Shown here piece by piece: positions 7,206 to 15,163 of a stretch of 64,000 nt of DNA (position 1 is its first letter; every line of letters starts with the position of its first letter). The translations under genes were made by a program, and so were the position numbers. The DNA lies in contig JAYPEX010000009.1 of assembly GCA_038125995.1 (NCBI GenBank), positions 1 through 64,000 on the forward strand. The letters run 5' to 3'. The DNA is from MAG-120531 sp038125995 (GTDB lineage Bacteria > Bacteroidota > Bacteroidia > Flavobacteriales > Flavobacteriaceae). Below the pieces are notes generated by a model. The model ran no database searches and was not told where the DNA came from. It worked only from the letters and a program-made list of their open reading frames with translations.

Positions 7206-9380
7206 TTATTGTTTGTAAAAATACAGGTTGTCAATATATACGGTGACACTTGCGTCATCAGCTACCAGGTTGTCAAATAAGATTTGAGTTACTGCAGAAC
7301 GATCCATATCAAAATCATCTAAAGCAATATCCACACTTACCCAAGCGCCTTGTGTAACGGTTCCAACTGATTCTAAATCTTCATCTGCTGGATCAACTGT
7401 CGTATTAACGATTTTAATACCCAGTCCTGTTGCGTCTGCTGTCCAGTAATCAAAGTGTACATAGTCCATTGTCGACAAATCGGTTGGGTTTCCGTAATCC
7501 GTTACAATTCCTGTAAAGTCAAGATTAGCGTATTTGATGGTGTTGTTACCTTCAATCTGAATCGCCTCAAATCCTGAACCTGACCATGAAGTTGGAAGTT
7601 CTGAAACCGTAATTGGAGTGTATGCATCACTGTAAATGGAGATGACATTGGCAGCATCTACCTCAGGAGTTGGAGCAGCTGATGTAGGCTCTGTTACAGT
7701 ATTGGATGCGTAAAAATACAAGTTGTCAATATATACGGTGACACTTGCGTCATCAGCTACCAGGTTGTCAAATAAGATTTGAGTTACTGCAGAACGATCC
7801 ATATCAAAATCATCTAAAGCAATATCCACACTTACCCAAGCGCCTTGTGTAACGGTTCCAACTGATTCTAAATCTTCATCTGCTGGATCAACTGTCGTAT
7901 TAACGATTTTAATACCCAGTCCTGTTGCGTCTGCTGTCCAGTAATCAAAGTGTACATAGTCCATTGTCGACAAATCGGTTGGGTTTCCGTAATCCGTTAC
8001 AATTCCTGTAAAGTCAAGATTAGCGTATTTGATGGTGTTGTTACCTTCAATCTGAATCGCCTCAAATCCTGAACCTGACCATGAAGTTGGAAGTTCTGAA
8101 ACCGTAATTGGAGTGTATGCATCACTGTAAATGGAGATGACATTGGCAGCATCTACCTCAGGAGTTGGAGCAGCTGATGTAGGCTCTGTTGCCACTTCTG
8201 CAGGAGTGTGGAAATAAATATTATCAAAGAATACCGTTCCATTGCCGTCTACTTTAAACTGAATCACATCTGACAAATCGACTCCAGTAAAATCACTCAA
8301 TGGAATATCAACAGAAATCCATTGTTCTTTAGTGCTGACATCAAGTGCCTTTGCCGTTTCAGCAGGTCCAGGACTGATCATAAAGAAATTGAGAGCTGTA
8401 GCATCTGCAGTCCAATAATCGAGGTGAACAAACTGATAAGCTGAAACATTAATTGCAGAAGCAAACTCCGTGCCTTGATAATTGATTCCTTCGTATTTCA
8501 ACACATTATTGTCGGTTGAAATTTCAACGATGGAGGCTGCGGTAGCCTGACCCCAATCTGGATTAAAATTGGTTCCTTCAAGATCCGTATAGGTGTCACT
8601 AAAAATAGAGAGAACTTCAGAAGCCTCTTTTGTAGGAGCGTCCGCAACTGTTGTAGGGGCAGCACCGTTATCAGTAGGTTCTTCCTCAGGAGTTGTAAAA
8701 CGAATATTATCAATATAATAAACTGCCTGAGCCTCGTTTGTCTTCGTAATGTTGGCAATCACAACAACGCGATCATATTTGGCTGAATCATCTGCCGTGA
8801 AATTGTAGGTAAGCGTTTCCCAGGCACCTTCTGCTGTTGTTACGACGCGTGATTCCTTAAAAACATCTGAATTCGTACTGTCTTCTAACTTGAACAACAC
8901 ATCTTGTCCGGCGGCTGCAGAATGCACATCAATTGCAATTGCTTCTTGTCCTGAAGGGAAATTTACTTTCTCATTAAGATTAAAGAAAAATCCAGCCCAT
9001 GGCTCGATTCCTGAGTCTTCAGTGATGGAGAGCACTTTTGAGGACGTATTAATTCCAGAAGCATTTGGGTTGTCAATATAGGCTAACTTTAAATAAGCTT
9101 GGCCCTCCGGACCGCCAAAACGACCCCAATTACCACTTAGATTGTCAGCTGAGAGCGCGTCTTCTTCTAAGAATGCATTTCCCGCGCACTCAAAATCGAT
9201 GGTTGCTGTATTTAAACTTGGATTTCCTTCTGTAAACGTATCGCAACCCTCTACTACTGAAGTTGGATCTGGATCCGGATCTGGTTCAGGTTGTGGTTCC
9301 TTTGAACAGTTCATGAATAACAGCGAACTAATCGCCATCAATGTCAAAATTTTACTCGAATTAGAAATAGTTGTTTTCAT
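7206..9380 (-). CDS. Modular surface lipoprotein with carbohydrate-binding-like repeats
   Basis: A 724-residue lipoprotein (Cys25 in LLFMNC) with an acidic PEPDPDPDP linker and no catalytic motif. Four beta-rich modules follow: residues about 45-236, similar to the N-terminal domain of the GH16 protein at 4052..5473; about 242-395; about 396-560; and about 561-724. The last two are identical in sequence apart from their ends. Modules two to four share the pattern SIYSDAYT...VHFDYWTADAT...DNLYFY, which resembles glycan-binding beta-sandwiches. It is first in the minus-strand beta-glucan cluster, so it probably captures the polysaccharide at the cell surface, taking the place usually held by SusE/F-type proteins. 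Specific ligand unknown. Confidence 0.85.
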   Translation of the reverse strand: MKTTISNSSKILTLMAISSLLFMNCSKEPQPEPDPDPDPTSVVEGCDTFTEGNPSLNTATIDFECAGNAFLEEDALSADNLSGNWGRFGGPEGQAYLKLAYIDNPNASGINTSSKVLSITEDSGIEPWAGFFFNLNEKVNFPSGQEAIAIDVHSAAAGQDVLFKLEDSTNSDVFKESRVVTTAEGAWETLTYNFTADDSAKYDRVVVIANITKTNEAQAVYYIDNIRFTTPEEEPTDNGAAPTTVADAPTKEASEVLSIFSDTYTDLEGTNFNPDWGQATAASIVEISTDNNVLKYEGINYQGTEFASAINVSAYQFVHLDYWTADATALNFFMISPGPAETAKALDVSTKEQWISVDIPLSDFTGVDLSDVIQFKVDGNGTVFFDNIYFHTPAEVATEPTSAAPTPEVDAANVISIYSDAYTPITVSELPTSWSGSGFEAIQIEGNNTIKYANLDFTGIVTDYGNPTDLSTMDYVHFDYWTADATGLGIKIVNTTVDPADEDLESVGTVTQGAWVSVDIALDDFDMDRSAVTQILFDNLVADDASVTVYIDNLYFYASNTVTEPTSAAPTPEVDAANVISIYSDAYTPITVSELPTSWSGSGFEAIQIEGNNTIKYANLDFTGIVTDYGNPTDLSTMDYVHFDYWTADATGLGIKIVNTTVDPADEDLESVGTVTQGAWVSVDIALDDFDMDRSAVTQILFDNLVADDASVTVYIDNLYFYKQ
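7215..8190 (-). repeat. Exact tandem duplication of a 495-bp module
   Basis: The stretch 7227-7695 recurs base for base at 7722-8190 (469 bp, offset 495 bp). Extending left to 7215 and 7710 adds only one mismatch. The period equals 165 codons, so the frame is kept and the protein gains a complete extra module. Identity at silent positions means very recent duplication or ongoing gene conversion. The locus could expand or contract by recombination. Confidence 0.95.
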
Positions 9381-9536
9381 TAGAAAAATTGTTTGTTAAG
9401 TCCACTAAGGTAAGCCTGTTTTAAGATTGCTTATTATTTTACAACACTACAAAATGACTACGATGGAAAAAAAATTTAGTATAAATCTCATTTTCAGTTA
9501 ATTATTTTACTTTATTTGTAGTTATATAATAATATT

Positions 9537-12344
9537 ATGAGTGGTATTGTAGGGGTAACAAAAACACTGGCTCTATACTTTTTGAGTGTCTTATTCGCGT
9601 CTGCTTACGGCCAATTAAGTCCTCCTTTATTTAATTTTAGTCCCTCTGAGTATCAAGGCAACAATCAAATATGGGACATCGCCCAGAATCAAGAAGGTGA
9701 TTTGTTTTTTGCGAATCACGATGAATTGCTTCATTATGATGGCGCTAATTGGGATATTTTAAAAATAGATCAGCCGACCATATTTAGAGCTGTCCATCAT
9801 TTCGGAAATGCAATTCTAAGCGGAGGGCTTATGGATTTTGGGATGTGGATTCAAAACGATTTAGGAGTGTATCAATACCGGTCAATCGTTGATCAAATGG
9901 GGATCAAGAGGGTGGATGGAGAATCCTTTTGGAACATTGCTGTTTTTCAAGGATACTTAATTTTTCAATCGCTTGAACGGGTGATTATCATCGATCAAGA
10001 GCTCGAAAATTACAAACAAATTGACGGACGGTTTAGCGCAAATAGCCTTGTTTATATTGAAGGTGTTCCCTATCTAATTGACCTGCAAAAAGGATTGTTC
10101 AAATTGTTTAGTTCGCCTAAAAATTATTGGCAGCTTGAGGGACTTTCATGGGCATCAATTATCGGTGCCATAAAAATTATGGGGCAACATTATCTCGTTT
10201 CTAACAATGGCAACTTATACGTAAGGGGTGAAGAATTTTCGCTATTAGAAGCCGATTTAAAAATTCCTCAAGAGAACATCTATTCGATCCATCAAATGAA
10301 ATCTGGACTCATTGTACTAGGAACGGTTGGGAATGGAATTGTATGGCTTACGAATAGTTTAGAGTTTAATGGCTCTTTAGAGCGAAGTAATGGGCTTGAA
10401 AACAACACCGTTCTTTCGCTTTTTGAGGATCGTGACTCCAATCTATGGTCAGGATTGGATCGAGGGATCGCGCTGTTGAATATTGGAAGCCCTCATTTAG
10501 AGCATCGAAATAGCTCCAAAGATATCGGATCAGTATATACGGCAGTTGAATGGAATAACGGCACATATATAGGAACCAATCAAGGGCTTTATTTTTTAAG
10601 TTCTAATCAAAAGGAGTTGACTAAAATAAAAGGAATTGAGGGGCAAATCTGGAAATTAGATCTGATCGAAAATGTTTTGTTTTGCTCTACTAATAATGGT
10701 CTTTATAAAATACTCGACTCCAATAACAGCGTCTTGATCTCAAACGAAAGCGGCTTTTGGGGTGTTCAAAAACACAAACAATACCTGATCGGAGGAACCT
10801 ATAACGGCCTGTATATTTTTGACTACAACGAAGGAGATCCTCAGTTTAAAATCCATCCTGAAGAATTAAAAGTCTCTTCACGGTTTTATGAATTGGAAGA
10901 AAATAAGATCTATGTCAACAACGAATACCTAGGGGTATTTGTCTTAGAGTTCGATCGAGAATTTAAAAGCGTACAAGATCAATGGACTCTTGAGAAAAAA
11001 GGAACCAAAAGTGCTCTTTTTAAATTAGATGAGCAGCTATACTACAAATCCTCTGAGGGAATATTCGCTATTGAACAAACGACAAAAACGTTTGTTATCG
11101 ACACCGTTTTAACTGCAGTTTTAAAACCTTCCCGGCTCATTTCTTCTGAGCTTACAACGGGTATAGATCATCAATTGATTGGATTTAAAGAACAGTCTGT
11201 TTTTGGGATTCGCAAAAATTTCACTACCAATAGCTATTCATCTTTTGAATATGAATTACCGAGTTTTGTATTTGAAAATCTGGGAAATTCTGGCTTTGAA
11301 AACATCAATTACTTATCTGAAGAGCGCTATTTAATTGGGCTTTCTGACGGGTTTGTTATAGTAGACTTCAATCGTTTGAATAAAGAGGTTACGTCTGAAC
11401 CAAGTATTAGCAAGGTGCAACAATTGATCAAAAACTCCTGGGTGACGCAGCCTTTGAATTTGAAAGACGCCGAATTTAATTATCAAACTAATTCCATTCG
11501 ATTTTCAGTTAGAATACCATCATACGATAAATATTCCCCCTTGGTATATGAAACTCAATTAATTCACAATGGTGAATTGTACGCCAAGCAAAAAATGATT
11601 CCAGAAGTAACGTTTCTAAATCTGGAACCTGGAGCCTACGAGTTTCAATTGATGACTCCTCATCAAACAACAAATGACACTCGTGTAAATTCCTCTTACG
11701 CATTCACCATTAAGGAACCGTGGTTTCTTCAAAAGACTGTACAAATCGTGAGTACAATGGTTCTTCTTTTGATATTGTTTTTCGCGTTTTTAATCACGCG
11801 AAGAGTCTATAAAAAAAGAGAGCGAGCGTTGGCCCAAAAGAATCAAAAAAAGTTAGATTTTCTTCAACTTAAAGAAAAAGAACGCATCAATAAAATCAAT
11901 CAAAAGACGCTTGAAAATCAGTTGAAGAACAAAAAGCGAGAGTTGACCATTTCAACGGAACACTTGCTTTCAAAAAACCGATTGTTAGAGCAGCTGAGTA
12001 AAAAAATCCATGAAGTAGAGAAAAAGCATCATATTGACCTCAGTAATCTACACGAATTCATCAATGATAATATTAAAGAGAAAAAAGACTGGAATCGGTT
12101 TGAGAAAGCCTTAGCGGATTATGATGAAGAATTTGTAAAGCGAATTAAAAATCAATTCTATCAGAAAATTTCGAGGCAAGACTTTCTGTTGATGACCTAT
12201 ATTAGAGGTGGTATGAATTCCAAAGATATAGCTCAGGTACTTGGAATCAGCGTTAAAAGCGTTGAAATGAGAAGATATCGTTTGAGAAAAAAACTAGGGC
12301 TAAACGAGGTGGTCAGTTTGACGGATTACATCAACAACTTATAG
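9537..12344 (+). CDS. Membrane-spanning beta-propeller sensor with LuxR-type DNA-binding domain
   Basis: A 935-residue regulator divergent from the beta-glucan cluster, which it probably controls. A signal peptide (residues 1-25) leads into a periplasmic two-component-regulator-type propeller (about 30-630, with repeats such as GNGIVWLTN and DSNLWSGLDRGI), then a Y_Y_Y-like domain (about 640-730), one transmembrane helix (about 735-757), a Lys/Glu-rich coiled coil (about 760-860) and a C-terminal helix-turn-helix of the LuxR class (about 872-935; MNSKDIAQVLGISVKSVEMRRYRLRKK, given here in parts: MNSKDIAQ, GISVKSVEMR). There is no histidine kinase or receiver domain, so sensing and DNA binding sit in one membrane protein. 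Inducer presumably a beta-glucan oligosaccharide. Its end overlaps the convergent dusB end by 6 bp. Confidence 0.88.
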   Translation: MSGIVGVTKTLALYFLSVLFASAYGQLSPPLFNFSPSEYQGNNQIWDIAQNQEGDLFFANHDELLHYDGANWDILKIDQPTIFRAVHHFGNAILSGGLMDFGMWIQNDLGVYQYRSIVDQMGIKRVDGESFWNIAVFQGYLIFQSLERVIIIDQELENYKQIDGRFSANSLVYIEGVPYLIDLQKGLFKLFSSPKNYWQLEGLSWASIIGAIKIMGQHYLVSNNGNLYVRGEEFSLLEADLKIPQENIYSIHQMKSGLIVLGTVGNGIVWLTNSLEFNGSLERSNGLENNTVLSLFEDRDSNLWSGLDRGIALLNIGSPHLEHRNSSKDIGSVYTAVEWNNGTYIGTNQGLYFLSSNQKELTKIKGIEGQIWKLDLIENVLFCSTNNGLYKILDSNNSVLISNESGFWGVQKHKQYLIGGTYNGLYIFDYNEGDPQFKIHPEELKVSSRFYELEENKIYVNNEYLGVFVLEFDREFKSVQDQWTLEKKGTKSALFKLDEQLYYKSSEGIFAIEQTTKTFVIDTVLTAVLKPSRLISSELTTGIDHQLIGFKEQSVFGIRKNFTTNSYSSFEYELPSFVFENLGNSGFENINYLSEERYLIGLSDGFVIVDFNRLNKEVTSEPSISKVQQLIKNSWVTQPLNLKDAEFNYQTNSIRFSVRIPSYDKYSPLVYETQLIHNGELYAKQKMIPEVTFLNLEPGAYEFQLMTPHQTTNDTRVNSSYAFTIKEPWFLQKTVQIVSTMVLLLILFFAFLITRRVYKKRERALAQKNQKKLDFLQLKEKERINKINQKTLENQLKNKKRELTISTEHLLSKNRLLEQLSKKIHEVEKKHHIDLSNLHEFINDNIKEKKDWNRFEKALADYDEEFVKRIKNQFYQKISRQDFLLMTYIRGGMNSKDIAQVLGISVKSVEMRRYRLRKKLGLNEVVSLTDYINNL

Positions 12345-13322
12345 ATATGAGAATTGTTCTAAAGCCTCATCAAAGGCTTTAAAAACATCCTCAGCAGCAT
12401 CAGAGGAGACCATCTTCATTCGAAGTGGTTTAAAGTTTGGAATTCCTCTAAAATAGTTGGTATAATGACGTCTGGTTTCAAAAACCCCCAGCTTTTCTCC
12501 TTTCCAGTCTATCGCCATCTGAAGGTGTCTTCTGGCTATTTCAACCTTCTCTTCTAATGTAGGTTCTGGAAGGTGTTCTCCTGTTTTAAAGAAGTGTTTT
12601 ACCTGCTTAAAAAACCAAGGGTTTCCAATGGAAGCTCTTCCAATCATCGCTCCGTCTAAGCCGTAATCATCGCGCATTGACATTGCTTTTTCTGGACTGT
12701 CTACGTCGCCATTCCCAAAGATGGGTATGTGCATTCTGGGGTTGTTTTTAACCTCAGCGATTGGAGTCCAATCTGCAACCCCTTTATACATCTGAGCTCT
12801 AGTTCTGCCGTGGATGGATAATGCTTGTATTCCTACGTCTTGAAGGCGTTCAGCTACCTCCATGATTTGAATGGAATCGTGATCCCAACCAAGTCGTGTC
12901 TTTACGGTAACTGGCAACTTGGTTCTCTTAACCATGGCTTCTGAAAGTTCCACCATCAGTGAAATGTCTTTGAGAATTCCAGCACCCGCATTTTTGCTGA
13001 CTACTTTTTTAACAGGGCACCCAAAATTAATATCAATAATATCAGGATTCGAAGCTTCAACAATATCAATAGCTTGAAGCATCGACTCTAAGTTAGCTCC
13101 AAATATCTGAATGCCCACTGGGCGTTCCTGTTCGTATATGTCAAGTTTTTGAGTGGACTTTTCTGCGTCCCTGATGAGTCCTTCAGAAGAAATAAACTCC
13201 GTATAAACCACATCGGCTCCTTGCTCTTTACAAAGTGCTCTAAAAGGAGGGTCGCTCACATCTTCCATGGGTGCGAGCAGTAGAGGAAAATCTCCGAGTT
13301 CGATGTCTCCAATTTTAGCCAT
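12339..13322 (-). CDS. dusB: tRNA-dihydrouridine synthase
   Basis: FMN-dependent enzyme reducing uridines to dihydrouridine in the tRNA D-loop. It has 327 residues with a TIM-barrel start LLLAPMEDVSDPPFR, the active-site Cys in DINFGCPVKKV, VTVKTRLGWD for substrate contact, and the phosphate-binding GNGDVDS and DGAMIGRASIGNPW segments. It follows lepA after 16 bp in the same direction and is probably its operon partner. Assignment to the DusB subgroup rests on general similarity. Confidence 0.93.
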   Translation of the reverse strand: MAKIGDIELGDFPLLLAPMEDVSDPPFRALCKEQGADVVYTEFISSEGLIRDAEKSTQKLDIYEQERPVGIQIFGANLESMLQAIDIVEASNPDIIDINFGCPVKKVVSKNAGAGILKDISLMVELSEAMVKRTKLPVTVKTRLGWDHDSIQIMEVAERLQDVGIQALSIHGRTRAQMYKGVADWTPIAEVKNNPRMHIPIFGNGDVDSPEKAMSMRDDYGLDGAMIGRASIGNPWFFKQVKHFFKTGEHLPEPTLEEKVEIARRHLQMAIDWKGEKLGVFETRRHYTNYFRGIPNFKPLRMKMVSSDAAEDVFKAFDEALEQFSYL

Positions 13323-13338
13323 AGTCGTTTAAAGTAAC

Positions 13339-15135
13339 TTAGTCGTTGAGCTTTAGAACCGCCATAAATGCCTGTTGAGGAATCTCCACATTCCCCACCT
13401 GACGCATACGTTTTTTACCTTTCTTCTGTTTTTCTAGAAGTTTACGCTTTCTAGAAATATCTCCTCCATAACATTTTGCGGTCACATCTTTGCGAAGCGC
13501 TTTGATGGTTTCTCTAGAGATGATCTTTGCACCAATCGCCGCCTGAATTGGAATGTCGAACTGTTGCCTTGGGATCAGTTCTCTTAGTTTTTCACACATT
13601 CTACGTCCGATAGATTCAGCATTATCCAAGTGAATTAATGCTGAAAGCGCATCCACAGATTGTCCGTTTAGTAAAATATCGACACGAACAAGCTTGGATT
13701 CTCTCATGCCAATAGGAGCGTAATCAAAAGAAGCGTACCCTTTCGAAACGGTTTTTAATCGATCGTAAAAATCGAATACAATTTCTGCAAGTGGCATATC
13801 AAAACTGAGTTCTACTCTATCGGTGGTCAAATAAGTTTGATTGGTTATCTGGCCTCTTTTTTCAATACAAAGTGACATCACATTCCCTACAAAATCAGCC
13901 TTAGTAATAATCGTGGCCTTTATATAAGGTTCTTCCACTCGATCTAAGTAAGAAGGGTCTGGAAGATCCGATGGATTATTGACAATGACTGGAGTGTCTG
14001 GTGTTTTCTTGGTATAAGCGTGATACGATACGTTTGGAACCGTAGTGATCACGGTCATTTCAAATTCGCGTTCTAAACGTTCTTGAATGATTTCCATATG
14101 GAGCATTCCTAGGAATCCACAACGAAAACCAAAACCAAGGGCCGCTGAACTCTCGGGAGTAAATACCAAAGAAGCATCATTGAGTTGTAGCTTTTCCATC
14201 GAAGCTCTAAGGTCTTCGTAATCCTCGGTATCAACAGGATAAATTCCTGCGAATACCATCGGTTTTACATCCTCAAATCCTGAAATCGCTTTTGTAGTAG
14301 GATGCTTCGCGTCTGTGATGGTATCACCAACTTTTACTTCTTTAGCCTCCTTAATTCCCGTTATCAAATAACCTACATCTCCTGCCTTGATTTCATTTTT
14401 AGGTTGCTGATTGAGTTTTAAGGTTCCGATCTCATCTGCATAATAGGTTTTTCCAGTGTTCATGAACTTGATTTGCTGTCCCTTTTTAATAGAGCCGTCG
14501 TAAACTCTAAAATACGTTTCAACCCCTCTAAAAGAATTGTATACTGAATCGAAAATCAATGCCTGAAGCGGCGCCTCCGGTTCTCCTGATGGCGGTGGAA
14601 CTCTCTCGATAATTGCTGCTAAGATTTCCTCAATTCCAATTCCTGACTTTGCAGACGCTGGTATTACCTCTTCTGGGTCACACCCGATCAGATCTACAAT
14701 GTCATCAGTAACCTCTTCAGGATTGGCGGAAGGAAGGTCAATTTTATTGAGTACAGGAATAATTTCTAAGTCGGATTCTAAAGCTAAATAAAGATTTGAG
14801 ATGGTTTGAGCTTGTATGCTTTGAGCTGCATCGACAACCAATAACGCCCCTTCACAGGCCGCAATTGATCTCGAAACTTCATAAGAAAAATCCACGTGGC
14901 CCGGAGTATCAATCAAATTGAGTATGTAGGTCTCTCCCTTATACACATACTCCATTTGAATCGCATGACTCTTGATGGTAATACCTCGCTCTCGTTCCAA
15001 ATCCATATTGTCCAACAACTGGTTTTGTTTCTCTCTTTCGGTCACAGAGCCCGTAAAATCCAATAGGCGATCCGCCAAGGTGCTCTTACCGTGGTCAATA
15101 TGGGCAATAATACAGAAGTTTCTGATGTTTTTCAT
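13339..15135 (-). CDS. lepA: Elongation factor 4 (LepA), back-translocating GTPase
   Basis: Ribosome-associated GTPase of 598 residues, the normal length. The G1 motif AHIDHGKST (about residue 11), G2-type RGITIKSH, G3 DTPGHVDF and G4 NKIDLP are all present, followed by EF-G-like domains and the LepA-specific C-terminal region ending in KKGKKRMRQVGNVEIPQ. It sits between the antiporter gene upstream and dusB downstream. A perfect -7 element lies 5 nt before the ATG, so it has its own promoter besides any read-through. Confidence 0.97.
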   Translation of the reverse strand: MKNIRNFCIIAHIDHGKSTLADRLLDFTGSVTEREKQNQLLDNMDLERERGITIKSHAIQMEYVYKGETYILNLIDTPGHVDFSYEVSRSIAACEGALLVVDAAQSIQAQTISNLYLALESDLEIIPVLNKIDLPSANPEEVTDDIVDLIGCDPEEVIPASAKSGIGIEEILAAIIERVPPPSGEPEAPLQALIFDSVYNSFRGVETYFRVYDGSIKKGQQIKFMNTGKTYYADEIGTLKLNQQPKNEIKAGDVGYLITGIKEAKEVKVGDTITDAKHPTTKAISGFEDVKPMVFAGIYPVDTEDYEDLRASMEKLQLNDASLVFTPESSAALGFGFRCGFLGMLHMEIIQERLEREFEMTVITTVPNVSYHAYTKKTPDTPVIVNNPSDLPDPSYLDRVEEPYIKATIITKADFVGNVMSLCIEKRGQITNQTYLTTDRVELSFDMPLAEIVFDFYDRLKTVSKGYASFDYAPIGMRESKLVRVDILLNGQSVDALSALIHLDNAESIGRRMCEKLRELIPRQQFDIPIQAAIGAKIISRETIKALRKDVTAKCYGGDISRKRKLLEKQKKGKKRMRQVGNVEIPQQAFMAVLKLND

Positions 15136-15140
15136 GGCTG

Positions 15141-15148
15141 CAAATATA
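15141..15148 (-). promoter_or_regulatory. -7 promoter element of lepA
   Basis: TATATTTG on the minus strand matches TAnnTTTG perfectly and ends 5 nt before the lepA ATG, predicting a leaderless or nearly leaderless mRNA. It lies in the 28-bp gap after the antiporter gene. Confidence 0.55.
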
Positions 15149-15163
15149 GTTAAAAACTACATC

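Noticed and set aside
7215..8190. Long tandem repeat as a CRISPR or satellite array
   Set aside because: Only two copies of 495 bp, both in frame within one protein-coding gene, no spacers.
14893..14898. CACGTG core in lepA as parS
   Set aside because: Outer bases differ at most positions and the sequence encodes the conserved GTPase motif region.
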